Below are positions 1-8,974 of a DNA stretch of 64,000 bases, in pieces. A program made the position numbers and the translations under genes. Position 1 is the stretch's first letter. Each line of letters opens with the position of its first letter. Below the pieces are notes generated by a model. It saw only the letters and a program-made list of their open reading frames with translations. It ran no database searches and was not told the origin of the DNA. The DNA comes from G965220075 sp965220075 (GTDB taxonomy: Bacteria > Chloroflexota > UBA11872). The DNA is taken from NCBI GenBank assembly GCA_965220075.1, contig OZ244806.1, positions 2,046,001 through 2,110,000 of the forward strand. The letters are read 5' to 3'.

Positions 1-1026
1 TCGGAACTCGTCCAGGCGCAGCGCGCTCGAGGGGTCGGCGCCCACGAATCCGGCGCGCAGGTGTGTCAACCCGGGCACGGGCAAGGGAAGCAATATCAGC
101 AGCGCGCCCGCCAGCGCCATGAAGACCGCCAGGCGCCAGTGGCGCCACACGAGCCATCCGGCCACCGCCGCTCCGGCCGCGAGCCATCCACCTCGCGATA
201 GTGACAAGCCCAGCGCGACCAGCACCAGGACCAGGGCCAGCATCCCGGCGCGGCGTGGACGGGCGCCGGAAAACGTCCAGGCCAGGACGAAAGGCAGCGC
301 GGCCGCCAGCGTTACCCCCAGGACGTTGGGGTCCACCAGTGTTCCGGTGGCGCGCGCCGTGATCTGATCCGGTAAGTAGCGCCTGATCTCCTCGGCGGGA
401 TAGCCGGCCGGAGCCAGCGCCGCCAGAAAGCCGGCGCCGCGTTCGGCCGCCAGATGCAGCCCGATCGCCAGGACCGATTGCAGCGCGACCGCAAGCGTCA
501 CGAGCGCGGGCGCAACTCGCCATATCCGATCCCGGCGCCAGCATGCCAGCAGCCAGAGGGGAGCGGTTGCGGCCAGCATCAGCTTCACTCCGTACTGCAC
601 GGCTTCTACATCGCCCGAGCCCGGCCAGGCCGCCAGGATCGCGGCGGCCGTCAGCACGACCTGCGTGCCGAGTCCGATCCAGAGCCAGCCGGGCGCGCGA
701 ATCCGCCGGCCGGCCAGGACTCGAACCGCCGTGCCCGCGATCACGGCCGCCAGGAGCGCGTCAACGACCGGCGGCTGCGCTCCGATGCGAACCGGAACGA
801 CCAGAAAAGGCGCCAGCAGGCCGGCGGCCGCGAGCAACGCGAGACCCACGGGCGGCCGCGCTACGCCGGCCAGCACGCCGATCACCACCAGGCCGCCGGC
901 CAGCGCGGCGGGGGCAGCTTGGGTGGCGGCTAGCAGACCCGCCGTGCCCGCGGCCGCGGCGCCGACGGCCAGCACCGCGGCCGGCCTCGCGCGCGCCAGA
1001 TCTGCGAAAGGTGCGTTGCCGGTCAT
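1..1026 (-). CDS. O-antigen ligase/polymerase-like polytopic membrane protein (partial, cut by window edge)
   Basis: An uninterrupted minus-strand frame runs from an ATG at 1026 off the left edge. The translation is strongly hydrophobic with many membrane segments. About 180 residues in, it shows RATGTLVDPNVLG, then a membrane helix, then LSLSRGGWLAAG. This arrangement (R-x-x-G-T-...-P-N followed by SRG-W) is the signature of the Wzy_C/O-antigen-ligase superfamily, which polymerises or ligates lipid-linked polysaccharide on the outer face of the membrane. The start lies 13 nt after the stop of the glycosyltransferase gene, so the two are probably co-transcribed. The C-terminal part lies outside the window. 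Whether it is a polymerase, a ligase or another family member cannot be told from this fragment. Confidence 0.75.
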   Translation of the reverse strand, partial: MTGNAPFADLARARPAAVLAVGAAAAGTAGLLAATQAAPAALAGGLVVIGVLAGVARPPVGLALLAAAGLLAPFLVVPVRIGAQPPVVDALLAAVIAGTAVRVLAGRRIRAPGWLWIGLGTQVVLTAAAILAAWPGSGDVEAVQYGVKLMLAATAPLWLLACWRRDRIWRVAPALVTLAVALQSVLAIGLHLAAERGAGFLAALAPAGYPAEEIRRYLPDQITARATGTLVDPNVLGVTLAAALPFVLAWTFSGARPRRAGMLALVLVLVALGLSLSRGGWLAAGAAVAGWLVWRHWRLAVFMALAGALLILLPLPVPGLTHLRAGFVGADPSSALRLDEFR

Positions 1027-1039
1027 CAGCGGGCCCTCA

Positions 1040-2014
1040 TCAGGTCGGTTTCAGCAAGGAGCGGATATACGCTTCCGAAACGCGCCGCGCGCGGCGCCGC
1101 CGGCGCCCTTTGCGCCACGCGCGCCAGAGGAGCGGAAGCGCGGCCGCCTGCCCGCGCAGAGTGGCACGGGCCGCCGCCCCGCGGACGTTGCACAGCGCGT
1201 CGACGCTGATCCCGATCTGCCGAATGAGGACCCGCGGCCAAACCGCCCGCCAAACGAAGGCGGGCAGATTCATCGCGGCGACCAGCAAGCGGTTGCGGCC
1301 GACCAGATAGCTTGCCAGCGGTCCTCCGGCCGTCGCGCTGAGACGGTGGCGCACTCGCGCGTCGGGTACGTAGAGGCACTTGACGCCAGCCAGCTGGGCG
1401 CGCCAGCTCAGGTCCACGTCCTCGCAGTACATACCAAGGTCCTCGTCGAAGCCGCCGACCGAATCGAAAACGGAGCGTCGATAGGCGGCCGCCGCGGCCG
1501 AGGCGCCGAACACGTCGATCGCAACGTCGAAACGTGCATCATCGCGCTGCCATACGCCTCGATTGCCCGGCATACCGGCGCGGGTGTAGAAGTCGCCCGC
1601 CGCGTGCAGCCGGTCGGGCGTGTCGAACAGCCGTATCCTGGAGGCCAGAATCCCGACGCCGGGGTGCGTTTCGAAAGCCGCGTCAAGCGCCGCCAGCCAG
1701 TCGGGATCGGGTATCGCGTCGTTGTTGAGCAGCGCCACGCGCTCGCCGCGAGCGGCCTCCAAACCTCGGTTCAGCGCGTGCGCCAGGCCCCGGCGGCGCC
1801 GCAGGGCGACGAGCCGCACGTACGGCTTCGCTTCGGCTAACCACTCCAACGTGCCGTCGTCCGACGCGTCGTCGACCACGACCGTCTCGAACTGACGGAG
1901 TGTCTGGCGCTCGAGCCCGTCCAGCGCCTCATCGAGCAACGCGCGCCCGTTCCAGGTGGCTACGATCACGCTCCAGCGCGGCCCGGCGGCCGCGGCGGAC
2001 ATCCGCTCACTCAC
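1040..2014 (-). CDS. Family 2 glycosyltransferase (rhamnosyltransferase-like)
   Basis: 324 residues. The N-terminus has the GT-A opening VIVATWNGRALLDEAL, then VVVDDASDDGT (nucleotide-sugar binding), LLNNDAIPDPDW (the DxD-equivalent segment) and, near residue 195, GGFDEDLGMYCEDVDLSWR, the ED(V)D region of WbbL-type GT2 enzymes. The basic C-terminal tail may be membrane associated. It overlaps the upstream rmlD gene by 8 nt, so the likely donor is dTDP-rhamnose or another deoxysugar used in a cell-surface polysaccharide. Acceptor and exact donor are inference. It probably acts at the cytoplasmic face of the membrane. Confidence 0.88.
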   Translation of the reverse strand: MSERMSAAAAGPRWSVIVATWNGRALLDEALDGLERQTLRQFETVVVDDASDDGTLEWLAEAKPYVRLVALRRRRGLAHALNRGLEAARGERVALLNNDAIPDPDWLAALDAAFETHPGVGILASRIRLFDTPDRLHAAGDFYTRAGMPGNRGVWQRDDARFDVAIDVFGASAAAAAYRRSVFDSVGGFDEDLGMYCEDVDLSWRAQLAGVKCLYVPDARVRHRLSATAGGPLASYLVGRNRLLVAAMNLPAFVWRAVWPRVLIRQIGISVDALCNVRGAAARATLRGQAAALPLLWRAWRKGRRRRRARRVSEAYIRSLLKPT

Positions 2015-2861
2015 GCTGCGCGCGCAACTCGCGAATCAAGTCGCTCAGCGCGGCGTTCCAGGGCCGCATGCTGATCCCCAGGCTGCGCGCCATCTCGTTC
2101 GCAAGCTCGCTGTTGGCGGGTATCGCGGCGGGACGCTCGAACTCCTCCGCGCTGATCTCGCTGAGCCGCGCGGCGGGCGCGTCAAGCTCGCGCAGGATGG
2201 ACGAGGCCCATCCGTACCAGCTCGTCGCTCCTTCATTCACCAGGTGGTGGGTTCCGTAGGCGCCGGTCTCGCTGAGCTGAACGATCGCCGCCGCCAGGTC
2301 CCCCGCATGCGTCGGGTTCGCGATCTGGTCGCCCACGTAGCGCATTTCAGTCTCCTGCTGCGCGCGCCGCATGAAGGAGGTCACGAAGTTCCGGCCCCAA
2401 CGGCTGTATAGCCAGGCCGTGCGGACGATGTATAAGCGTTCGAGCGCCTGCCGCGCCGCGAGCTCGCCGTGGTACTTGCTCTGTCCGTAGGCGTTGATCG
2501 GCCGCGGGCTGTCGTACTCCAGATAAGGCCCCAGCTTGTCGCCGGCGAACACGTAGTTGGTGCTGACGTACACCATCTCGGCGCCCACGCGGGCGGCCGC
2601 GCGGGCGAGATTCCAAGTGCCCACCACGTTCACCCGATACGCGTCGAGACGCCGTTCCTCGCACGCGTCGACGGCCGTGAGAGCGCCAGCGTGGATTATG
2701 AGATCCGGCTTGAGGGCGTCCACCGCGCGGTCGACCGCGGCCGCACCGGCCACATCCAGCTGCGCGTGGGCAGGCGCCTCTGTGTTGGCTTCGTCCAGGC
2801 GGCGCACAAGCTCGGCGGCGAGCTGCCCTCCACCGCCCGTCACAAGCGTGCGGCGCGCCAT
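2007..2861 (-). CDS. rfbD: dTDP-4-dehydrorhamnose reductase
   Basis: 284 residues, the usual length of RmlD/RfbD. It starts with a Rossmann fold LVTGGGGQLAAELVRRL and contains VYVSTNYVFAGDKLGPYLE and the catalytic YGQSKYHGE (Tyr-x3-Lys) typical of extended SDR enzymes of this family. It catalyses the last step of dTDP-L-rhamnose synthesis, NADPH-dependent reduction of dTDP-4-keto-L-rhamnose. The other rml genes are not in the window. It is followed with an 8-nt overlap by a GT2 glycosyltransferase and then the Wzy-like protein, consistent with a surface polysaccharide operon. Confidence 0.88.
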   Translation of the reverse strand: MARRTLVTGGGGQLAAELVRRLDEANTEAPAHAQLDVAGAAAVDRAVDALKPDLIIHAGALTAVDACEERRLDAYRVNVVGTWNLARAAARVGAEMVYVSTNYVFAGDKLGPYLEYDSPRPINAYGQSKYHGELAARQALERLYIVRTAWLYSRWGRNFVTSFMRRAQQETEMRYVGDQIANPTHAGDLAAAIVQLSETGAYGTHHLVNEGATSWYGWASSILRELDAPAARLSEISAEEFERPAAIPANSELANEMARSLGISMRPWNAALSDLIRELRAQRE

Positions 2862-2863
2862 GC

Positions 2864-3136
2864 TTACAGCTCCCGCTCGCCGTCGCCCGGCTCAGCGTCG
2901 TCGGCGAAGACCGCGCGTACCGAGATCGCCGCCGCTCCCAGCGCGACCAGGGACAAGCCGAAGTATTGCCACGCGTGCAACTCGCGTCCCACGGAAGCCG
3001 CGAAGACCAACCCGACGAGCGCCGCCGTCAGGATGATCCACGCAAAGATTCGGGGATGCTCCGAGATGGCCCCGCGCATTGATCTAGGCAAAGTCAGCAG
3101 CGGCCCGAATGGGCGCCGGGCGATACGCGATATCAT
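2864..3136 (-). CDS. Small two-helix membrane protein of unknown function
   Basis: 90 residues with two predicted membrane helices (about FAWIILTAALVGLVFAASVG and YFGLSLVALGAAAISVRAVF) and an acidic C-terminal tail. No family is recognised. It is the first gene of the minus-strand polysaccharide cluster, two bases upstream of rfbD and divergent from miaB. The residues before the second in-frame ATG at 3079 are basic and not obviously needed, so the true start may be 3079. Its place in the operon suggests a membrane role linked to surface polysaccharide, but that is only context. Confidence 0.55.
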   Translation of the reverse strand: MISRIARRPFGPLLTLPRSMRGAISEHPRIFAWIILTAALVGLVFAASVGRELHAWQYFGLSLVALGAAAISVRAVFADDAEPGDGEREL

Positions 3137-3185
3137 AGCAACCGGCGATTGTCACCCGGTTGTAGCCACATCACCGGACGCACAG

Positions 3186-4517
3186 GTGTCCAGCGGACCT
3201 ATCGGTCAACATCAATTCTTCATTTGGACCATTGGATGCCAAATGAACAAGGCCGACAGCGAGCGCATCGCGCGCGAGCTGATCGCGGCTGGCCACCGGC
3301 AAGTCGACAGCATGGCCGAGGCGACTGCCGTAGTGCTCAACGGATGCGCGGTCCGCGATAACTCCGACCGCAAGGTCTGGGGCACGCTGGGGCGCTTGAA
3401 GAGCGTCAAGAAACGCCGCCCGCATCTGCTGGTGGGCCTCACGGGCTGCACCGTGCACGCCGGGCGCGACGAGCTCGACCCGCATCTGGGTCCGGTTGAC
3501 GTGCTGTTCGACACCCTCAACACCGAGCCGATGCTGGCCGCGATGGGGCGCAAGGCGCCGGCCGATCTGCCCCTCTACGAGGACAATGAGGCTCTTCCGG
3601 CGCCCGGCGCCGGCGCGGTCTCACGCTTCGTCAACGTCATCTACGGCTGCGACAAGCGCTGCACTTACTGCATCGTGCCGTTTCGGCGCGGCGCGCAGCG
3701 CAGCCGCCCGCCAGCCGAGATTCTCGACGAGGTGCGCCGCTGCCGCGACGAGGGCGCGCGCGAGATCGTGCTGCTCGGACAGATCGTGAACGCTTACGGG
3801 CTCGATCTTGACGGAACCACGCTGGCCGACCTGCTCTACCAGGTCGACAAGACCTCCGGCATTGAGCGGATCCGGTTCACCACGGCGCACCCTCAGTACG
3901 TCACGCCCGAGCTGGCCCAGGCGATGCGGGGCCTGCCGTCGGTCTGCGAGGAGCTCAACCTGCCCGTTCAAGCCGGTGACGACATGGTTCTGAAACGCAT
4001 GGCGCGCGGCTACAACGTGGCCCAGTACCGCCAGAAGATCGAGCTGTTGCGGGAGACGGTGCCGGGAATCGCCCTTTCCACCGACGTTATCGTGGGCTTC
4101 TGCGGAGAGCGCGAGCGACAGTTCGGCAAGACGCTGCGGCTGCTCGCGGAGCTCCGCTTCGATCAGGTGCACGTTGCGGCCTTCAGCGCGCGCGCGGGCA
4201 CGGCGGCGGCGGGCTGGCCGGATGACGTCGACCAGACCGAGAAGCTGGCGCGGCTGCACCGCGTGGAGCGGCTGCAGACCGGTATCGCCAGTGAGATCAA
4301 CAGCCGGTACGTGGGGTCCTTTCAGGATGTGCTCTTGGAGGAGTTGGTGGCGGGCAAAGGCGCGCGCGCCGTCGGTCGCTGGCGCGGCCGCACGCGCACG
4401 AACAAGATCGTGTTCTGCGAGACGGCGCCAGGACTTGAGCGGGGAGCGTTGATACCGGCTCAGATCGCCGCGGCGACGCCGTGGTCCCTGCGCGGCGTGG
4501 CGCCGGCGGCAGCTTAG
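3186..4517 (+). CDS. miaB: tRNA-2-methylthio-N6-dimethylallyladenosine synthase (radical SAM methylthiotransferase)
   Basis: 443 residues from the GTG at 3186. The family's first conserved element TIGCQMNKADSERIA lies near the N-terminus; it carries the first of three Cys for the auxiliary cluster, with others in LNGCAVRD and LTGCTVH. The radical SAM motif CDKRCTYCIVP (C-x3-C-x2-C) follows at about residue 155, and a C-terminal TRAM-like RNA-binding segment ends the protein. The enzyme adds a methylthio group to i6A37 of tRNAs reading U-starting codons. The frame is open much further upstream, but the family begins just before the GCQMN element and upstream sequence is divergent-gene territory, so 3186 was chosen. 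RimO or MtaB are less likely because of the GCQMN-DSE pattern. Confidence 0.85.
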   Translation: MSSGPIGQHQFFIWTIGCQMNKADSERIARELIAAGHRQVDSMAEATAVVLNGCAVRDNSDRKVWGTLGRLKSVKKRRPHLLVGLTGCTVHAGRDELDPHLGPVDVLFDTLNTEPMLAAMGRKAPADLPLYEDNEALPAPGAGAVSRFVNVIYGCDKRCTYCIVPFRRGAQRSRPPAEILDEVRRCRDEGAREIVLLGQIVNAYGLDLDGTTLADLLYQVDKTSGIERIRFTTAHPQYVTPELAQAMRGLPSVCEELNLPVQAGDDMVLKRMARGYNVAQYRQKIELLRETVPGIALSTDVIVGFCGERERQFGKTLRLLAELRFDQVHVAAFSARAGTAAAGWPDDVDQTEKLARLHRVERLQTGIASEINSRYVGSFQDVLLEELVAGKGARAVGRWRGRTRTNKIVFCETAPGLERGALIPAQIAAATPWSLRGVAPAAA

Positions 4518-4521
4518 CGCC

Positions 4522-6324
4522 GTGATCAGCGGCGCCGGCCGCAAGCGCTGGCCCCGGCGAGTGTTCCTGGCCGTTGCCGCGCTTGGACCGCTCAGCGCGG
4601 CCTGCGGGCCTGACGCCGCGCGTGTCGCGGCGCCGATCCGGAGACCCTACTGGGAGCCGGCGCTTACGGCGGCCACGCGCGCGCTGGCGGTGCTGCGGAC
4701 CGTCGAGGCCAACGCGCTGGCCTTTGCGCGCGCGCGTTTGACGGCCGACCGATTCGTCACCGCCCTGCGAACTCAGTTCGACGCGATCGCGGAGCTCGCC
4801 GAGCTGGTGATTCCGCTGAAACCGGCGGCCGACGCTCTTACGCCCCACGCTCACCTGGTTGCGGCGATCGACGCGCTGACCGAGGTCATACCGACGGTGC
4901 GCGCCTACGAGTCCACGGATCAACTGGAGCAGTTGGTGCACGTCACGACCCTGGCGGCGCGCACACGCAGCGCGCTCACGGCTCTCACCGAGACGCTGGG
5001 CCCCGGCCGCGCCAGCGACGGCCTGCGGGAGATCATCGAGGACCTTGGGGAGTTCGAGCTCGAGATTCGGCGCGTTCCCATGCTCGCCGTGTTTGTTGGA
5101 CCGTTCGACGATGAGGCGCAGGCAAGGTCCGAGCTCAGTCGATTCATGGATGGCGCGCGCTTTTCGCGCGTGTTCCAGAGCTGGGTGGAGGTTGCACGCT
5201 ACGCCGACGCGGCGGCGGCCGAGAGCGCCGACGCCGATTGGCGCGCGCGCGGTTTTCAGACGCGCGTGGAGCGGGTGGCCGACGTGGCCTTCGAGGTCAA
5301 CGTCGTTCGTGCGGCCCGGCCGCGCAGCTGGACCGAGGTCGCCTGGCTGCATCACCTCGACTTCGACGCCACGCACATCGCCAGCTCCGACCTTGGCGAG
5401 CGGATCGTCGCGGTTGGGCGCTCGGGCAAGGTTGCGGCCTTTGACGCGTCGGGGGCGTCCCTCTGGCGCCGCGACCTGGGCATACCGCTCGCCCGCGCGT
5501 CGGTCCACCCGAGCGGCGAGCCAATCGCCGTGCACGGGTTCGACCTGCAACTCCTGAACGCGGACGGCGAGCCGCTTTGGCCGGTCCCGTTCCGGCCTGA
5601 CAACCAGCTGCTCGAGCAGGTGCTCTTCGACAGCCTGGGCACCCGCCTGGTCGTGCGCAGCACCAACGCCAGTGGATTGGGTCACGTCTTTGCGTTCAAT
5701 CAAAGTGGTCAGGAGTGGGGCCCGACGCGGGAATACATCGGGGCCGCCTGGGTCGACTATCACCCCGCAACGGGGACCGTAGGCGTGGGCTCGTCGAAGC
5801 TGGGCGAGAATCAAGTGGTGCTGATTCAGCCCAACGGCAACCTGGACCAGCGGTTCGGTGTGGAGGGCAACGTGTTCCAGGTGCTGTTCACCCGCTCGGG
5901 CGAGGAGACCATCGCCCTCACCTCGGCGGGCATGCAGGCCTTCGACAGCTCAACAGGCGACCCTCTGTGGCATTTGCGTTTCCCCGCCCGCACGGCCGCC
6001 CGCATGCCGCTGTCGGACACCGTGGTCCTGGGCGGCGAGGCGGGTGTCGGCGCATTCGGGGCGGACGGTCGCGAGATGTGGTTCCTGCCCGGGCTTGTGA
6101 CCGAGGAGGTGCTCACGACGCGGGACTATGTGGTCGCCCGGGTAGACGAATCGACCCTCTCGATCATCCGCTCCGACGGCACTCTCCTGGGTCAGGTCGC
6201 CACGCTGGCGCCCATCCGAAGCCTGGCGGTGGCGCCGGGTCAGAACCTCGTGATCGCCGCCACCACCGAGCGCAACATCCAGGCCTGGCAGCCGCCGCAC
6301 CGCCAGCTCGAGGGGAGCGGGTAG
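4522..6324 (+). CDS. Beta-propeller lipoprotein with SPOR-like segment
   Basis: 600 residues from a GTG four bases after the miaB stop. A lipoprotein signal peptide is visible: basic N-terminus, hydrophobic stretch, then the lipobox LSAAC with Cys at about residue 29. Residues about 30-170 look helical. About 185-260 contain MLAVFVGPFDDEAQARSEL, then a second similar strand-helix unit with DWRARGFQTRVER; this resembles a SPOR fold (peptidoglycan binding) but is only a weak match by eye. From about 280 on there are repeated short beta units (for example VGRSGKVAAFDASGASLWRR, SAGMQAFDSSTGDPLWHLRF), typical of a PQQ/WD-type propeller. It is probably anchored outside the membrane. No enzymatic function can be assigned. 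Confidence 0.75.
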   Translation: MISGAGRKRWPRRVFLAVAALGPLSAACGPDAARVAAPIRRPYWEPALTAATRALAVLRTVEANALAFARARLTADRFVTALRTQFDAIAELAELVIPLKPAADALTPHAHLVAAIDALTEVIPTVRAYESTDQLEQLVHVTTLAARTRSALTALTETLGPGRASDGLREIIEDLGEFELEIRRVPMLAVFVGPFDDEAQARSELSRFMDGARFSRVFQSWVEVARYADAAAAESADADWRARGFQTRVERVADVAFEVNVVRAARPRSWTEVAWLHHLDFDATHIASSDLGERIVAVGRSGKVAAFDASGASLWRRDLGIPLARASVHPSGEPIAVHGFDLQLLNADGEPLWPVPFRPDNQLLEQVLFDSLGTRLVVRSTNASGLGHVFAFNQSGQEWGPTREYIGAAWVDYHPATGTVGVGSSKLGENQVVLIQPNGNLDQRFGVEGNVFQVLFTRSGEETIALTSAGMQAFDSSTGDPLWHLRFPARTAARMPLSDTVVLGGEAGVGAFGADGREMWFLPGLVTEEVLTTRDYVVARVDESTLSIIRSDGTLLGQVATLAPIRSLAVAPGQNLVIAATTERNIQAWQPPHRQLEGSG

Positions 6325-6352
6325 GACCCCCGACCGCAGGAGCGGCAGCAAT

Positions 6353-6379
6353 TCGGGCGCCCCTTGTGGGCGCCCCTAC
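6353..6379 (-). repeat. GTAG-type REP palindrome, isolated copy
   Basis: On the minus strand the sequence begins GTAGGGGCG and then forms a hairpin with arms GGGCGCC/GGCGCCC around a short loop. The GTAGGGGCG start and GC-rich palindrome match the REP copies found around the transposase genes near 49.5-50.7 kb. It lies in the gap after the beta-propeller lipoprotein gene and just beyond the 3' end of the stomatin gene, so it could also act as an mRNA 3'-end structure. Confidence 0.55.
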
Positions 6380-6544
6380 GCCGCCCTCCGCCGAGCCCGG
6401 CTCCGGCGCTAAGGGTCGCAGCCGGGCGGACGGACCACGAACGCAGCTGGCTCAACACGAGCCTTGCAAACGCGATCGAGAGCCCGTTATACCTCCGCGA
6501 CGGTCGACGTTTCGGCTGGGGTCTCTACTGCCTGCTGGCAGGGA

Positions 6545-7423
6545 TCAGCTCGCGTCGCCGCCCTCGCCGCGACCGGTGCCGCCCGTCAAGCCGGACGCCA
6601 TCTCCCGCACGGGCTCGATGAACCGCGAGAACTCCATGGGGAATATGAACTTGGTGGAGGCGCTGTTGCCGACTTCCTTGAGCGTTTCGAAGTACTGCAG
6701 GGTCATCGTCTTGGGATCGACTCCCTGCGCTACCTGGAAGATCCGGTCGAGCGCCTCGCTGAACCCTTGAGCCCGCAGAACGGCCGCCTGCTGGTCGCCT
6801 TCCGCGCTGAGGATCTCGGCCTGCCGTCCGCCTTCGGCCTTGAGGATGGCCGCCTGCTTCTCGCCCTCGGCTACCGTGATGCTCGCCTGCTTGGTTCCGT
6901 CGGCTTCCAGGATCACGGCGCGGCGCACTCGCTCGGCCGACATTTGCCGGTTCATGGCTTCCTGGATTTCGCGCGGCGGGTCGATCTCGCGGATCTCGAC
7001 GTTGGTCACCTTGATGCCCCATCTGGCTGTCTCGGCATCGAGTTTCTCGCGAATCGACTCGTTGATCCGCTCTCGCTGGGACAGCACGTCGTCGAGGGCG
7101 ATGTCGCCCACCACTGCGCGCAAGGTGGTGGTGGCTAGCCCCACTACGGCCATGTGGTAGTTGGCAACTTCCAGCACTGCTTTCGCGGCTTCATTTAGGT
7201 CAACTCGCAGGTAGACCAGGAAGTCGATGTCTATGGACGCGTTGTCCCTGGTGATGTTGGTCTGCTTGGGGATGTCGAGCACCTCGGTACGCGTGTCGAT
7301 CCGGCTGATTTGATGAATGATCGGTATGGCAAGCACGATGCCCGGCCCCAGCATGCCCTGAAAACGGCCGAATCTGAATCTCGCCATGCGCTCGTAATCC
7401 CTCACGAAGTTGATGATGGCCAT
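6545..7423 (-). CDS. SPFH/Band 7 (stomatin/slipin-like) protein
   Basis: 292 residues. The N-terminal segment reads GMLGPGIVLAIPIIHQISRIDTRTEV, typical of the hydrophobic hairpin and start of the SPFH domain in prokaryotic slipins. Next come the conserved VVGDIALDDVLSQRERIN and WGIKVTNVEIREIDPP elements, then an Ala/Glu/Gln-rich coiled coil (AEGEKQAAILKAEGGRQAE) and a C-terminal oligomerisation tail. It forms membrane-associated ring assemblies. A strong AAGGAG ribosome binding site precedes the ATG. It lies 46 nt downstream of the NfeD-family gene on the same strand, the classical stomatin operon partner arrangement, indicating a joint role in membrane protein quality control. Confidence 0.92.
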   Translation of the reverse strand: MAIINFVRDYERMARFRFGRFQGMLGPGIVLAIPIIHQISRIDTRTEVLDIPKQTNITRDNASIDIDFLVYLRVDLNEAAKAVLEVANYHMAVVGLATTTLRAVVGDIALDDVLSQRERINESIREKLDAETARWGIKVTNVEIREIDPPREIQEAMNRQMSAERVRRAVILEADGTKQASITVAEGEKQAAILKAEGGRQAEILSAEGDQQAAVLRAQGFSEALDRIFQVAQGVDPKTMTLQYFETLKEVGNSASTKFIFPMEFSRFIEPVREMASGLTGGTGRGEGGDAS

Positions 7424-7469
7424 TTGCGTCTCCTTTTTTGCCTATCGCCGCCGCCCGGCAGGCCGCGAG

Positions 7470-8822
7470 CTAAGTCCCCTTAGAATCTTCCGGCTCGGGC
7501 TCCACCTTCAGCGTAACGCCTTCTAGTCCCCTGACAACAACTCTGCTGCCTTTGCGAGCCGGCCGGCCCGGCGGGGCCTGAGCTCTCCAGAACTCACCGG
7601 CCGCGTGCACTTCGCCGACCGGGTCCAGCCGTTTCGTGACTCGCACCTGCCGTCCGATGAGCTGATCGCTGGCGGCCGGGCTGCGGTAGGGCGTGGGCCG
7701 CCCGAATCTGGCCAGGTAGAAGAAAAGCAGCACCAGGGCGGCCAGGGCGCCGCCGACCGACGCGAGGACGATTCGGCTGACCTCTATGACCGGGCGGATC
7801 ACGTCGGGAGCGTCGCCGCCGATCGGCTGGAACAGGAAGAGCCCGCCAAGAACCAGGGCGACCACTCCGCCGACGGCCAGAACTCCACTCGAGGTGACCA
7901 GCGTTTCGAGGATAAACAGAAAGACGGCGAAGGCGATCAGCGCAATCCCAACGGGCTCGATGGGCAGCGTCCCGAGTGCGACGAGCGCGAACAGCAGCAT
8001 GATCACGCCGGCTACGCCGGGCAGGATCAGGCCGGGGTTGATCAGCTCTATGAGCAGCGCGGTCGTGGCTAGGCTGAGCAGTATGAACGCGATATTCGGG
8101 TTGGCGAGCTTGTGCAGGATGCCGTCGATCGGGTTCATGTCCGAACGCGTGGTTGCGCCCTCGGATGTCCGCAGAGTCCGCGGGCCGCTCTTGACCTGCA
8201 CGCCGGTCCCGTCGATCCGCTCCAGGAGCTCGCGCAGATCGCCGGCCAAGAGGTCTACCACGCCCAACTCTTCCGCCCCCTCCGCGCGCACCGATACCGC
8301 TTCGCGCACCGCTTGCTCGGCCCAATCGGCGTTGCGCGCGCGCAAGTCGGCCAGGCTGCGCAGGTAGGCCACGGCGTCGTTGGTGGCCTTGGCCATAAGC
8401 GTGTCGGAAGCGCCCTCCCCGCCCGGGTCGAGAGCTACCGGCGAGGCCGCGCCGATGTTGGTTCCCGGCGCCATCGCGCTCACGTGCGCGGCATAGGCGA
8501 TAAAGACTCCGGCCGAGGCGGCGCGAGCGCCCGGCGGGGACACGTAGACGATCACGGGCACCTCGCTGGCCAGGATCGCCTGCACGATCTCGCGCATGGC
8601 GGTGTCCAGACCGCCCGGCGTGTCGAGCTCGATCACCAGCGCCTCGAAGCCGCCTTCGCGGGCTTCTTCGATGGCGCGCCGCACGTGCCGCGCCAGCACG
8701 CCGTCGATGACGCCGTCCACCTTGGTGACGAGTACCTCGCGGCCCTCGGCGGCCTGCGCGCCGGCTGGTAGGAGCTGGCTGGCCAGGATCACCGCAATGA
8801 AGATGAGGCGTAAGCGGCGCAT
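7470..8822 (-). CDS. NfeD-family membrane serine protease (long form)
   Basis: 450 residues. An N-terminal signal-like helix is followed by a ClpP-class (SppA/1510-N-like) protease domain with LVIELDTPGGLDTAMREIV and the active-site region ARAASAGVFIAYA; Ser in ASAGV is the likely nucleophile, paired with a downstream Lys. Four or five membrane helices occupy about residues 235-375 and a C-terminal OB-fold NfeD domain ends the protein (GSRVVVRGLEGVTLKVEP). In characterised relatives the protease cleaves stomatin C-termini. The stomatin gene is directly downstream, so substrate and protease are co-expressed here. The length and domain order are normal for the long NfeD class. Confidence 0.9.
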   Translation of the reverse strand: MRRLRLIFIAVILASQLLPAGAQAAEGREVLVTKVDGVIDGVLARHVRRAIEEAREGGFEALVIELDTPGGLDTAMREIVQAILASEVPVIVYVSPPGARAASAGVFIAYAAHVSAMAPGTNIGAASPVALDPGGEGASDTLMAKATNDAVAYLRSLADLRARNADWAEQAVREAVSVRAEGAEELGVVDLLAGDLRELLERIDGTGVQVKSGPRTLRTSEGATTRSDMNPIDGILHKLANPNIAFILLSLATTALLIELINPGLILPGVAGVIMLLFALVALGTLPIEPVGIALIAFAVFLFILETLVTSSGVLAVGGVVALVLGGLFLFQPIGGDAPDVIRPVIEVSRIVLASVGGALAALVLLFFYLARFGRPTPYRSPAASDQLIGRQVRVTKRLDPVGEVHAAGEFWRAQAPPGRPARKGSRVVVRGLEGVTLKVEPEPEDSKGT

Positions 8823-8904
8823 GGCGGTGACGCTCCCAAGGGCTGCGCGCCCAAGTCTACGCCCACTGACGGAGCGGCCTCGGTACGATTCGCTCCTGTC
8901 GGAG

Positions 8905-8929
8905 GCGTCCCACCCTTTGTGGGCGACGC
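8905..8929. repeat. Imperfect hairpin in the nfeD-creatininase gap
   Basis: The outer arms GCGTC/GACGC and inner arms CCAC/GTGG enclose a CCTTT loop. The loop neighbourhood (CCCTTTGTGGGCG) resembles the isolated REP palindrome near 6.36 kb. There is no U-rich tail, so it is not a good intrinsic terminator on either strand. It may be a degenerate REP copy. Confidence 0.35.
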
Positions 8930-8974
8930 GCGTGAGTGCTTAGGCCGGCCGGGCCAACGCGTGCGGCGTCGAGC

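Noticed and set aside
4297..5814. Minus-strand open frame of 505 codons opposite the lipoprotein gene
   Set aside because: Its translation is Arg/Gly-rich without family motifs, and the opposite strand encodes a lipobox protein with beta repeats.
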